Shown: positions 1-7,560, counted from the stretch's first letter. The stretch: 33,876 nucleotides of DNA from JAWPMV01 sp038527215 (GCA_038527215.1 JBCBGC010000086.1:1-33876); one strand, 5' to 3'. Numbers and translations are program-made. The notes: generated by a model from the sequence alone, not told the origin.

Positions 1-2
1 GC

Positions 3-260
3 CTGCCTGTCCAGGCTGGTCCCGCCTCCGACGGCATCACCTACTCAGATATCATCCAACTTGATACTACCCAGCAAACTTCTCCTGCCGAAGAAGGAAC
101 TGACCTCTCCGACCCAACCCATCCGATGGGCCTGTTGATTGTCGTTCTGGTGGGCGTAGGCATTCTCCTCTTTCCGGTTTATGCCGACAAAATATTTCCC
201 GGACTCTCCGATCGCATGGTTGTTCCGGGGCCTAAATTTCCCCCGGGAACCAGTCGCTAA
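3..260 (+). CDS. C-terminal end of a membrane protein (5' part outside window)
   Basis: An open frame enters from the left edge and ends at the TAA at 258-260, giving about 85 residues. A polar stretch rich in Gln, Thr, Glu and Asp comes first, followed by one clear hydrophobic segment (begins MGLLIVVLVGVGILL, ends FPVYA) and then a short Pro/Gly/Arg-rich tail. This looks like the last transmembrane helix of a membrane protein, with a tail of about 30 residues after it. The family cannot be named from this fragment. The opposite-strand ORF over the same bases has no protein-like features. The dehydratase gene starts 30 bases downstream in the same direction. Confidence 0.6.
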   Translation: MPVQAGPASDGITYSDIIQLDTTQQTSPAEEGTDLSDPTHPMGLLIVVLVGVGILLFPVYADKIFPGLSDRMVVPGPKFPPGTSR

Positions 261-290
261 GCATCTCATCGCAAATCCTTAATTTGGGGA

Positions 291-1247
291 ATGCAAATGC
301 CCCAAGCTATTCTCGATGCGGAAGCGCGGATCCGTCCTTACATCTTAGAAACCCCCCTGGAATTTTCTCCATACCTCAGTGCGCAAAGCGGTGCTGAGGT
401 GTGGCTCAAACTCGAACATCTCCAACGTACCGGTTCCTTTAAACTGCGTGGTGCCGCCAACAAACTCCTATCTCTTTCCCCGGAAGCCTCTCAAAAAGGC
501 GTAGTAACCGCCTCTACCGGCAATCATGCTGCGGCTTTTGCTTATATGGTCGACCAACTGGGGCTCAAAGGCACCATTTACCTTCCCGAGACCGCTGCCC
601 AAACCAAGATTGACGCCCTGAAAGCCTATGCCGTAGAACTTGCCTTCCACGGAACCGATGGGCTAGAAACCGAAATGGAAGCTCGCAGGGTGGCAGAAAG
701 TTCTGGTCGGGTATTTGTCTCCCCCTACAATGATCCTTTTATCATCGCCGGACAAGGCACCATTGGCTATGAAATTCATCAGCAAAGGCCCGATCTGGAT
801 AGTATCATTGTACCCGTTGGGGGAGGAGGGCTTATTTCCGGCATTGCTGGCTACTTAAAAGAAAGCCTACCGAAACTAGAAGTAATTGGGGCTCAACCCG
901 AAAACTCTGCGGTGATGTATGAATCCGTCAAAGCGGGAAAAATCGTTGACCTGCCCTATTTGCCAACCCTGTCAGATGGCACGGCGGGAGGCATGGAAGC
1001 CGATAGCCTGACTTTTCCTTTAGCTCAGCAGTATGTGGATGACTATATCCTGGTGAGTGAGGACGAAATAAAAGCCGGCCTCAAGCTGATCATGCAACAG
1101 CATTATTACCTGATCGAAGGAGCTGCAGCCCTTTCGGTGGCCAGTGTCCTCAAAGAAAAAGCGAGGTTTGCAGGTAAAAAGGTAGTCTTAATTCTGTGTG
1201 GACGAAAAATGGGCTTTGACAAACTAAAGGAAATTCTTTCTACCTAA
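291..1247 (+). CDS. threonine/serine dehydratase, PLP-dependent (TdcB/IlvA type without ACT domain)
   Basis: This 318-residue fold-type II PLP enzyme should deaminate L-threonine (and L-serine) to 2-oxobutyrate or pyruvate in the cytosol. The PLP-binding lysine lies in SFKLRGA (Lys51), the substrate loop is TASTGNHA (73-80), and the phosphate-binding glycine loop is PVGGGGLISG (about 175-184). The length matches catabolic or single-domain dehydratases and serine racemases; the C-terminal regulatory ACT domain of biosynthetic IlvA is absent. Near the C-terminus the usual SGGN-type motif reads LCGRKMG, a deviation that could alter substrate choice. The ATG at 291 is followed by a second ATG two codons on. 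TTAATTTGG lies just upstream and is close to, but not an exact, TAnnTTTG promoter. The 3' end overlaps the convergent gene by four bases. Serine racemase or a related lyase remains possible. Confidence 0.88.
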   Translation: MQMPQAILDAEARIRPYILETPLEFSPYLSAQSGAEVWLKLEHLQRTGSFKLRGAANKLLSLSPEASQKGVVTASTGNHAAAFAYMVDQLGLKGTIYLPETAAQTKIDALKAYAVELAFHGTDGLETEMEARRVAESSGRVFVSPYNDPFIIAGQGTIGYEIHQQRPDLDSIIVPVGGGGLISGIAGYLKESLPKLEVIGAQPENSAVMYESVKAGKIVDLPYLPTLSDGTAGGMEADSLTFPLAQQYVDDYILVSEDEIKAGLKLIMQQHYYLIEGAAALSVASVLKEKARFAGKKVVLILCGRKMGFDKLKEILST

Positions 1248-1684
1248 GCTTCTTCTGCCTCTTTCAGGGCATGCATATAATCCGCCAGGTCAAAAACAAA
1301 GGGGCGAATGTGCTTAAAGGTCATGCCTACTTGTTCCTGCCGGAAACCCCGCCAGCGTACGGTTTCTCCATCGACTTCTATTTCCACGCTGATGGTGAGC
1401 TCACCGGGTATGCCGGAGCGGCCATTTTCCAGAATGGCTACCCGACCAGGTTCCTTTTGATAAGCGGGATCCGCCATGCCCCAGAAATGCTCCTTGGGAA
1501 GAAAGCCATACATGCTGGGGATGCCTTCATACACGCCCGGAAAAGCCATCCCAAAATCCGCCAGGAATTTGACTTCCTGTTCCCGGATCAGGCTTTTCAG
1601 AGAAGCCCCGTTTAAATAAATGTCCAACACCCGGTAGTCTTCTACCAGGGAGCCTCTGGATACGAATTTGATTTCATCCAACAT
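1244..1684 (-). CDS. hypothetical protein, 146 aa
   Basis: A soluble, acidic 146-residue protein with no signal peptide or membrane segment. Mixed alpha/beta character is suggested by alternating strands such as ELTISVEIEVDGETVRWRGF near residues 95-115. The N-terminal half carries LADFGMAFPGVYEGIPSMYGF. I do not recognise a family. It is the last gene of a minus-strand set: the LamG-like gene ends 10 bases upstream, which suggests co-transcription with the creatininase-family gene. Its stop overlaps the dehydratase stop tail to tail. A 114-codon ORF on the opposite strand (1271-1615) is treated as its shadow. Confidence 0.7.
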   Translation of the reverse strand: MLDEIKFVSRGSLVEDYRVLDIYLNGASLKSLIREQEVKFLADFGMAFPGVYEGIPSMYGFLPKEHFWGMADPAYQKEPGRVAILENGRSGIPGELTISVEIEVDGETVRWRGFRQEQVGMTFKHIRPFVFDLADYMHALKEAEEA

Positions 1685-1694
1685 ACATCTGGCA

Positions 1695-2201
1695 TTAAGG
1701 CATATTTTGGGCCATTTTGAGTAAACGCTTTTCCTTCCAGCAGGCTGCCTTCAGGACTATACCCCGTATCCCTCCACTGAAGTCTCGCTCGAAAGGGTGA
1801 GAAAAAGGCTGCAGTTGATCATGCATAGCAAAGTTCTGCTGACTAGGCAGAAAGTTTTCACTCATCAGCTTTCCATCCAGAAAAAAACGGGTTCTTTTGG
1901 TCCGTAAATCTATATCTCCTGCCAACAGATGCCATTCTCCAAAAGGAAGGATGAGCTGATGGTGCATGGTCCGGAAGTGGCTATCCGAGGCTTCGAAAAA
2001 CAGGGTGTCTTGTTTTCTGTAAATCCACCATCCGGGCTCTTTATGCCCTGACTTACCTCCGGTGAGCACGCCCTGGCTTTGTGGATGGGGTTCGAGTTTT
2101 ATCCAAAAGGCAAAGCCTAGCTGGTGCTTGGCCACCGGGGCCATGCTGTTCAACAGCAGGCCGAGGACCACCCATCCACTAATCCACAAAAATCTCTTCA
2201 T
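1695..2201 (-). CDS. secreted LamG/concanavalin-like domain protein
   Basis: This 168-residue protein begins with a hydrophobic signal sequence (MKRFLWISGWVVLGLLLNSMAP). The rest looks like a single jelly-roll of the LamG/concanavalin A-like type: FAFWIKLE, GWWIYRKQDTLFFEASD, WHLLAGDIDL and TRFFLDGKLMSENFLP follow the usual order of strands, with an Asp-Gly turn before the last strand pair. Such domains bind glycans or serve as passive beta-sandwich modules outside the inner membrane. The gene overlaps the 3' end of the creatininase-family gene by 23 bases, implying translational coupling. The family call rests on pattern only; no ligand is suggested. Confidence 0.65.
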   Translation of the reverse strand: MKRFLWISGWVVLGLLLNSMAPVAKHQLGFAFWIKLEPHPQSQGVLTGGKSGHKEPGWWIYRKQDTLFFEASDSHFRTMHHQLILPFGEWHLLAGDIDLRTKRTRFFLDGKLMSENFLPSQQNFAMHDQLQPFSHPFERDFSGGIRGIVLKAACWKEKRLLKMAQNMP

Positions 2202-2955
2202 TCGGCGTTGTCGCTAATTCATAAAAATACTGGCTGACCTGGCTACACACGGCTTCCAGATAAGTGGCTCCTTTTTTGGCGGTAGCCTGATAGGGATTGC
2301 CCACCCCGGTGTCTTTGCTGACGGTTGACCAGGGACGCTGAGAGTAGGCCCAACCATCCCGCATAGCCTGAAAACGATAGCTCTTAGCTGCTCCATCGCC
2401 TGCTTCTTTCAACGGGCGAACCAGTTCTGGAAAGGCATGCAGCATCACACTGGTTTCCATTTCGCCCCCATGATCGCCCTTATGCGCAAAATAATTTTGC
2501 CAGGCTTTGACCACCTGATACCAGTTCATGGCCGACACAAACATATCCGGATAGGGGAGGGCCAGTTCCCGGATCATGGTTTTGAACTGATTTCCCCCAT
2601 GTCCGTTAAAAATCAATAATTTTGAAATCCCGGCGCGATGTACTACCTCGGCAATGTCTGCCAAGACCGCATATTGGGTGCTTGGACTCATATTGAGACA
2701 GAGTTTGATGTCCATTTGTCCGGTATTCACGCCAAAGGGAACATTGGGCAGGACAATGACCTTGGCGCCTTTTTCCCAGGCCGTAGCGGCGCAGCGTGAA
2801 ACGATATGTTCGTTTTGGTAGTTATCAGTTGCGTAGGGCAAATGAAAATTGTGGGCTTCGGTCGCCCCCCAGGGCAGGATGGCGAGTTGATAGTCTGTAT
2901 CGCGAACCACTTCCCAGTTGGTTTCAGCGAGGATATAAGGACGGGCGTTGTACAT
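2179..2955 (-). CDS. creatininase family metallo-amidohydrolase
   Basis: A 258-residue creatininase-family protein. The metal-binding signature is present: WGATEAHNFHLPYATDN (Glu33, His35 and Asp44 in the positions used by creatininase), NGHGGN with His119, and DHGGEMETS around 161-169 supplying the late Glu ligand. The family hydrolyses small cyclic or linear amides at a di-metal centre (creatinine, formamidopyrimidines, mycofactocin precursor peptide), so the exact substrate cannot be read from the sequence. It has no signal peptide, so it acts in the cytosol. It is the first gene of a three-gene minus-strand operon with a LamG-like secreted protein and an unknown protein. The ATG at 2955 is the only good start. 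Confidence 0.88.
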   Translation of the reverse strand: MYNARPYILAETNWEVVRDTDYQLAILPWGATEAHNFHLPYATDNYQNEHIVSRCAATAWEKGAKVIVLPNVPFGVNTGQMDIKLCLNMSPSTQYAVLADIAEVVHRAGISKLLIFNGHGGNQFKTMIRELALPYPDMFVSAMNWYQVVKAWQNYFAHKGDHGGEMETSVMLHAFPELVRPLKEAGDGAAKSYRFQAMRDGWAYSQRPWSTVSKDTGVGNPYQATAKKGATYLEAVCSQVSQYFYELATTPNEEIFVD

Positions 2956-3257
2956 GATGGTTGGGGTGATGTTGATTTTTGGAGGACTAACTTAGGTTTT
3001 TTTGAGGGTTTGCTTTTGGTTCTTTCTTAAGACTTTTACACTTTTTTTTAGAAAAAAGTGTAGCTGCAACATCGCACCGCCCAAAACCTGCCCCTCAAGC
3101 CTCCCCGGTTCCCGATGGGCGCTGCAGAGCCACCGCACCTTATGTGCAAAAAGGTTTCCATTAGCCCTTGATCTCGAAGGATACTTTTTTATCTAGAAAA
3201 ATAAATTGAAGTTTTCTTAGCCTAAATACATTAAAGAAAAACGAGTCCGATACACCC
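2956..3257. other. intergenic region between divergent genes
   Basis: About 300 bases separate the divergent creatininase operon and the unknown gene at 3258. No ORF of note is present. The only structure is an AT-rich 11-bp inverted repeat at 3037-3062. No exact TAnnTTTG promoter element is seen on either strand, although the region must contain promoters for both sides. Confidence 0.5.
3037..3062. repeat. AT-rich inverted repeat (11-bp arms)
   Basis: The arms TACACTTTTTT and AAAAAAGTGTA are perfectly complementary across a four-base spacer (TTAG). The repeat lies in the shared upstream region of two divergent genes. No T-run follows on either side, so it does not look like a Rho-independent terminator. 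A protein-binding site or cruciform-prone spot is possible. Confidence 0.5.
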
Positions 3258-3848
3258 ATGGCCAGACAAAAGCTTTCCCCCGAATTAAAAAAAGCTATCT
3301 CGGAATTGCCAGAGAAGGAAAAGGATAAACTCCTTTTTCGATTTGTGGCTAAGGAATCCATCTTGTTTGAGCAGCTGACCTTTGAATTGCTAGAGTTTGG
3401 GGAAACCCGCACGGAGCGCCGGGAAGAAGTGGCTGAAGAGGTGCCGGAAATTCTGGAACGCATCCAGGCCTGGCGTTTTTCTCCCAAGCTCCTATCCTGG
3501 GGCATGCGGAAAGCCAGTGGCCGCATCACCCGTCATGTGCGCGTAACCAAGGATAAATACGGCGAAGTCTCCCTCAACATCCTCATGCTCCGCAAGTCAT
3601 TAGAATTGTATGGGGAAGAATGTGCAACCTTTCCAGACTACCGGACCCGGCCCGCCTATGAATATATGGTGAAGCGCGTCCTCAAAATCGGCAAACTCCT
3701 CGAAAAGCTACATGAGGATACGATGCTGGACTTCAGAGATGACCTGGCTTATCTGGGCGAAGAAATGATCCGCTGGCCTGATCTGGTCCAAACCGCTGAA
3801 TACCTGGGACTGGATATCGTTTCCCTGGAAGGAGGAGATTGGCCTTAA
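3258..3848 (+). CDS. hypothetical cytosolic protein, 196 aa
   Basis: A soluble, highly charged, probably all-helical protein. The N-terminal 30 residues are Lys/Glu-rich (PELKKAISELPEKEKDKLLFRF) and are followed by a run of predicted helices. The middle segment WGMRKASGRITRHVRVTKDKYGEVSLNILMLRKSLE is rich in Arg and Lys and could contact nucleic acid. No catalytic motif, signal peptide or membrane segment is visible, and I do not recognise the family. It is a single gene, separated from the sigma-factor operon by about 350 bases. Start: the ATG at 3258; an upstream AT-rich stretch fits a promoter but has no exact consensus. Confidence 0.75.
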   Translation: MARQKLSPELKKAISELPEKEKDKLLFRFVAKESILFEQLTFELLEFGETRTERREEVAEEVPEILERIQAWRFSPKLLSWGMRKASGRITRHVRVTKDKYGEVSLNILMLRKSLELYGEECATFPDYRTRPAYEYMVKRVLKIGKLLEKLHEDTMLDFRDDLAYLGEEMIRWPDLVQTAEYLGLDIVSLEGGDWP

Positions 3849-4195
3849 TGCCCCTTTTTTTCTGACCCATTCCGCAAATCTTAAAAAAAATCGCTTTTCA
3901 CCGTGCAACTCCGGCCCGGGCCCTGTCTGGTATATGAAAACGGAATCCAGAGGATGTAAAAAAGCTGAAAAGCGTGAAACAGAATCGTACTTTTTTGACG
4001 ACTCAGCAGCACAAATGGCCCTGATAAGGACATTTGACCATGCTAGATGAAGAAAAAAGGGCTGTGTAAATACCTAATGCAAACACCTTAGCGTTATACC
4101 ATTACCTTATTTTAATCTGCTTGGCAGTGGAATATCTAGTGTTGCTATTACTTGTTGGTGTATGGTTGATCTTCGGCGTAGAGGATCTTACCGGA
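3849..4195. other. intergenic region upstream of the sigma-TPR-caspase set
   Basis: No convincing gene. A 9-bp inverted repeat (CGCTTTTCA at 3892-3900 and TGAAAAGCG at 3966-3974) brackets a GC-rich stretch, and the region otherwise alternates A-runs and T-runs. The frame of the downstream sigma factor stays open through 4121-4195 and would encode a hydrophobic stretch if the TTG at 4121 were used. I regard that as leader rather than coding sequence. Confidence 0.4.
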
Positions 4196-4783
4196 TTGTC
4201 TGTGAAGGATCTCAAGACTCGCTATATGCGGGAAAAAGAGAACGGGGTGGCTTTTGAGCTACTCAACCGTTACAGGCAAGTCCCTGATTCAGAGAAAGGT
4301 GAGATCATCTGGACCTTACTTTCGCCTCACCGGGCTGATCTGGCGAAGATCGTGGTCGGTATGCGGGAGAACCCCGATGATGAACTACAGAAGTTGTACA
4401 TCAAGCTCCACCAGTTGTTTATGCGGGACAAGTTCCCATACAAAAACTGGAAAGCGTGGTTGGCCCGTATCCTCCGAAACGACCTGCTCAACAAGAAAAA
4501 TCAGAAAAACCTGCTCGTTGCTATGCCTGTAGAGGTATTGCCGGAAGTAGAGACTGAGGAAGTCGAAGAAAGACTGCCCCTCAGTGTCCTGGAAAAGGCC
4601 GTGGCCCGTTTGGCCCCGACCCAACAGGAAGTCATCAAGCTCCGATATTTCGGGGGGAAAGAAGGAAAATTGATGACCTACAAGGAAATCGCCACTAAAA
4701 TGGACTGTAGTGTGGGGCAGGTACACGGATACCTGGATCGTGCGAAAGAAAATTTAAGAAACCATCTCAATGGACAAGTTTAG
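4196..4783 (+). CDS. RNA polymerase sigma-70 family (ECF-like) sigma factor
   Basis: A sigma factor of the ECF size class. A region-2-like segment (DDELQKLYIKLHQLF ... FPYKNWKAWLARILRNDLLNK) is joined by an acidic linker rich in Glu to a clear region 4: PLSVLEKAVARLAPTQQEVIKLRYF, then TYKEIATKMDCSVGQVHGYLDRAKENL, a helix-turn-helix that would read the -35 region. Starts available are TTG 4121 (adds a hydrophobic stretch unlike sigma factors), TTG 4196 (gives MSVKDLKTRY, preferred) and ATG 4226; this choice is uncertain. The stop overlaps the start of the TPR gene by 14 bases, so the two are translationally coupled. That makes the TPR protein, whose cytosolic N-terminus resembles an anti-sigma segment, the likely partner. 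Targets are not visible; autoregulation is inference. Confidence 0.85.
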   Translation: MSVKDLKTRYMREKENGVAFELLNRYRQVPDSEKGEIIWTLLSPHRADLAKIVVGMRENPDDELQKLYIKLHQLFMRDKFPYKNWKAWLARILRNDLLNKKNQKNLLVAMPVEVLPEVETEEVEERLPLSVLEKAVARLAPTQQEVIKLRYFGGKEGKLMTYKEIATKMDCSVGQVHGYLDRAKENLRNHLNGQV

Positions 4784-5702
4784 TCAAAGCGAGCACAGCC
4801 ACTTGCGAGCTGTAGAGGTCATGCTGGCCTACTTAAAAGATGAGGCATCCCCTGAGGATAGAGAGGAGATTGAATTCCTCATGGAAACCGACGAGCTTTA
4901 TCGTCTGGCTATGGAGCAGCTTTCCCGCTCCGTGGTCCGCCAACCTTCTCAGGTCGAAGCCCGGGTCCTGGCCATGGAAGCGGCTATGCCAGAAAAACTT
5001 CAGGCTGCCAAGGAACGATTCGTCCGGGAACTAGCCAAGCAGGAAACGCCCCCCGTTTCAGGAAACACTTCAAGAAATCTACCCCCTTGGGCCATGTACC
5101 TGGGCATAGGGATCGGCATCTTGCTCTTCGGCTGGGCGGTATGGTTCAGCACCAGCGACCACACATCCGGCCTGAAACACCTGGCCGAAGCGGCCCAAAC
5201 CCAACTTACACCCGACGGTGAAATTGCCACCGCCAACCTGATCATGAATACTTGTGGAGAAGAAGATCCAGGGATTGGGCGGGTAGAACAAGTCAGCATT
5301 TATTCTGCCATGGTAGAAAACTATGCGGAAGACAAATTCGAAAAAGCGGCCCGCCAATTTGGCCAATTGCTCTCAGACCCTGGCCTGGAAACCTCTTGTA
5401 AATCTCTGATCCGCTATTACCGCGCCAAGAGCCTCATGGCTATCGGCGAGCACGATCAGGCCCGCATGGCTTTCACCGATGCCCTACAGCAGGGAAACCT
5501 GCCCGAGCAAGTGAAAAACGCCTGCCACTGGTACCTTGGAAATTTGTATCTTCTGGCTGAAAATTTTGTCGAAGCGAAAGAACAGTTTTCCGTCCTCAGT
5601 GCGCAACTTCCCGTCCAGGAAGGCAGTCATTTGTCCGCTTTATTGGCCAAAGACTACCTTCAACTGGCCCAGGAATATACCCAGGAAATTGATCGCCATT
5701 GA
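4770..5702 (+). CDS. single-pass membrane protein with cytosolic N-terminal domain and C-terminal TPR-like repeats (putative anti-sigma partner)
   Basis: A 310-residue protein in three parts. Residues 1-95 are a charged helical cytosolic domain (AYLKDEASPEDREEIEFLMETDELYRLAMEQL), resembling in layout the small anti-sigma-like domains of Bacteroidota. Residues 107-127 are one transmembrane helix (MYLGIGIGILLFGWAVWF). Residues about 145-305 are TPR-like helices (AAQTQL, YAEDKFEKAARQFGQLLSDP, YYRAKSLMAIGEHDQARMAFTDALQQG, WYLGNLYLLAENFVEAKEQFSVL), expected to be periplasmic. The gene starts inside the sigma gene and is followed 29 bases later by the exported caspase, so its TPR face and the protease would share a compartment. 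The anti-sigma role is inference from position and topology; no zinc-binding HxxxCxxC motif is present. Confidence 0.75.
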   Translation: MDKFSQSEHSHLRAVEVMLAYLKDEASPEDREEIEFLMETDELYRLAMEQLSRSVVRQPSQVEARVLAMEAAMPEKLQAAKERFVRELAKQETPPVSGNTSRNLPPWAMYLGIGIGILLFGWAVWFSTSDHTSGLKHLAEAAQTQLTPDGEIATANLIMNTCGEEDPGIGRVEQVSIYSAMVENYAEDKFEKAARQFGQLLSDPGLETSCKSLIRYYRAKSLMAIGEHDQARMAFTDALQQGNLPEQVKNACHWYLGNLYLLAENFVEAKEQFSVLSAQLPVQEGSHLSALLAKDYLQLAQEYTQEIDRH

Positions 5703-5731
5703 ATTGCCTATGACCTTGTGCTAGACCCGAC

Positions 5732-7333
5732 ATGAACAAAAGCTTATCCCTCCCTACCTGCCTCGTCTTTGTGATCCTGATGTGTCCAGCTCCCTGGCTT
5801 CAGGCACAGAAGTTCATCTTCGAGCCGCTTACCCCTGGTGAAAATTACTGGGATGGTGAGACCTATTATGTGGAGGACAGTAAGCTACGGGTTGATTTTC
5901 GGTTTCTGGACAAAAAACTCAAGGACATGTCGGTCCTTAATACCGCCACGGGCGAAGAGCGCAAACTGAGCAGTGATAACTTCATGTTCACGGCGGACAT
6001 AGGATTAAAGCCAGGTATGAACGAAATCCTGGTTTTTACCACCAAGAAAAGAAGCAAATTTGAGCGAAAGCTGCAGGTCTTCCTCAATGAGGACATCAAA
6101 AAAGGCGTGAAAATCGGGCAGGGAAATAAAAAACCCAAAAAGCCTAAGCGCACCAAAAAGGTCACCTTCCGCGACGAAGGAGATGCCCTTGATGCCTGCG
6201 ATCTCCAACTGGTAGGCAGCCATTACCTAAGCCCAGAGTATGGCAACCAGGACCTGGTAATCAGCCGGGACAATAAGACCACCTTTGACCTGTCTTTTAT
6301 GTTGACTTGCTGCAGCGACGAAAAGCTCAAAGTCAGCATAGAAAACCCGCGTCAGCAATCTGTGGAAGCGGTTCGGGTCGCCCCTAATCAATTCCGCTTT
6401 CCGGTGCGCCTCTTTGAAGAACGCAACCGTTATGTGGTTCGCGCCAAATGTGAAGGCCAGCCCATCGTGGAGCGGGGCATCCTCATCAAAGCCAACGCCA
6501 ACCTCGAAAACCGGGTGGATACGGCCATCATTTTTGCCGTCAACAAACACGATCGCAAAGCCCGTAAGCTCGGCTGGTCCAACCTCAAATACTCCATGGA
6601 CGATGCCGAAGCCCTCAAATGGGTATTGGAAAATAAATTCAACTTTGGGGTACAGATCATTAAGGATCCCACCTGGGAAGAAATCAAGCAAACCATGGAC
6701 GAGCTGCGTCAGCATCGCTGGAACAGCCTGGACCAGGTCTTGATCTATTTTACCGGACACGGACACCAGGCCGATGGGCGCGGCTACCTTATCCCTTCTA
6801 ATGTTGGCTCCAGCATCAAGACGTATTACAAAATGGAGGACTTCCGGGAGCAGGTGGACGAAATCGGCTGCAACAATATCACCCTGGGCATAGATGCCTG
6901 TTTTGCTTCTTCCTTTTTGGAGCGAGGCAAAAGGGACGTGGCCCCGCGTCGCAGCAATGGCAATGTGCATGAATTGCTGTCCACCGATTTACCTTTCCGC
7001 TATTTTATCGGTTCTGCCCCTTCCAATCGGGAGGTTCCGGAAAAAGGCATTTTTATCAAGGATTCTCAGCTGGCCAAGGGCCGCTATGGATATATGAACA
7101 AACGCTTTCGGGTATCAGAATTTATGATGTCCTTCCTGATGGCCATGGAAGCCGGAGAAAAAGAAATGCGTGGTGCGCCCATTCCGATTTGGTACATTGG
7201 CCGCAAAGTGGAGGAACTTTATCGTCCGCGTAAGTTGATCAACGGTCAACAAATCTACGCCCGGGCGACCCGTTTCGGTTCTCAAAACGACAAAGGCTTC
7301 CACTTCATCGGGGACCCGGAGGTGTTGCAGTAG
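5732..7333 (+). CDS. exported caspase-like cysteine protease (peptidase C14 type)
   Basis: A 533-residue protein with a signal peptide (hydrophobic 10-20, cleavage probably after AQA near 26). Residues 27-250 hold beta-rich sequence interrupted by a Lys-rich linker at about 133-143. Residues 263-500 form a caspase-hemoglobinase fold domain: strand TAIIFAV, helix DAEALKWVL, then DQVLIYFTGHG with catalytic His343, and NITLGIDACFAS with catalytic Cys390 preceded by Asp388. Both dyad residues are intact, so it should be active. Caspase-like proteases of bacteria usually cut after basic residues (metacaspase type) or Asp; specificity cannot be read here. The gene is the third of a tight sigma / membrane-TPR / caspase set. 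Its stop codon TAG merges with the first palindrome array. Confidence 0.88.
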   Translation: MNKSLSLPTCLVFVILMCPAPWLQAQKFIFEPLTPGENYWDGETYYVEDSKLRVDFRFLDKKLKDMSVLNTATGEERKLSSDNFMFTADIGLKPGMNEILVFTTKKRSKFERKLQVFLNEDIKKGVKIGQGNKKPKKPKRTKKVTFRDEGDALDACDLQLVGSHYLSPEYGNQDLVISRDNKTTFDLSFMLTCCSDEKLKVSIENPRQQSVEAVRVAPNQFRFPVRLFEERNRYVVRAKCEGQPIVERGILIKANANLENRVDTAIIFAVNKHDRKARKLGWSNLKYSMDDAEALKWVLENKFNFGVQIIKDPTWEEIKQTMDELRQHRWNSLDQVLIYFTGHGHQADGRGYLIPSNVGSSIKTYYKMEDFREQVDEIGCNNITLGIDACFASSFLERGKRDVAPRRSNGNVHELLSTDLPFRYFIGSAPSNREVPEKGIFIKDSQLAKGRYGYMNKRFRVSEFMMSFLMAMEAGEKEMRGAPIPIWYIGRKVEELYRPRKLINGQQIYARATRFGSQNDKGFHFIGDPEVLQ

Positions 7334-7560
7334 AGACCGTCCCTGGGGGACTGAGAGAGGAGAGAAGAGAGACCGTAACCCTGGCTTCCAGCCGGGCAAG
7401 ACACCACGGGAGGCCCCGTAACCCTGGCTTCCAGCCGGGCAAGACACCACGGGAAGCCCCCGTAACCCTGGCTTCCAGCCGGGAAAAACCCATCCCCAGA
7501 TAACATCTGGGGGCAAGACCTACCGGGAGACCCCGGTACCCGCAGCTTAGAGCTGCCGAA
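7333..7560 (+). repeat. palindrome array A (three 43-44 bp repeats plus tri-loop hairpins)
   Basis: The array starts in the caspase stop codon (TAGAGACCGTCCC). In order: hairpin GTCCC-TGG-GGGAC (7339-7351); a purine-rich GA spacer; GAGACCGTAAC; three tandem units beginning at 7375, 7418 and 7462, each with CTGGCTTCCAG; hairpin CCCCAGAT-AAC-ATCTGGGG (7494-7512); and hairpin GCAGCT-TAG-AGCTGC (7542-7556). Most hairpins have three-base loops. It is the same element family as arrays B and C. It is non-coding; ORFs called across it on the minus strand are artefacts of the repeats. Confidence 0.9.

Noticed and set aside
1271..1615. Plus-strand ORF of 114 aa opposite the hypothetical minus gene
   Set aside because: It lies wholly within a minus-strand gene that continues an operon, and its composition is poor for a protein.
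4121..4195. Hydrophobic N-terminal extension of the sigma factor from TTG 4121
   Set aside because: It would give a sigma factor with a membrane-like helix, and a better start (TTG 4196 or ATG 4226) is available.
6227..6970. 247-codon minus-strand ORF inside the caspase gene
   Set aside because: It is the antisense shadow of a well-supported caspase domain.
4196..7333. Type III-E CRISPR (Craspase) locus
   Set aside because: No CRISPR array, gRAMP or cas1/cas2 gene is present, and the caspase is exported. Only the sigma-plus-protease analogy stands.
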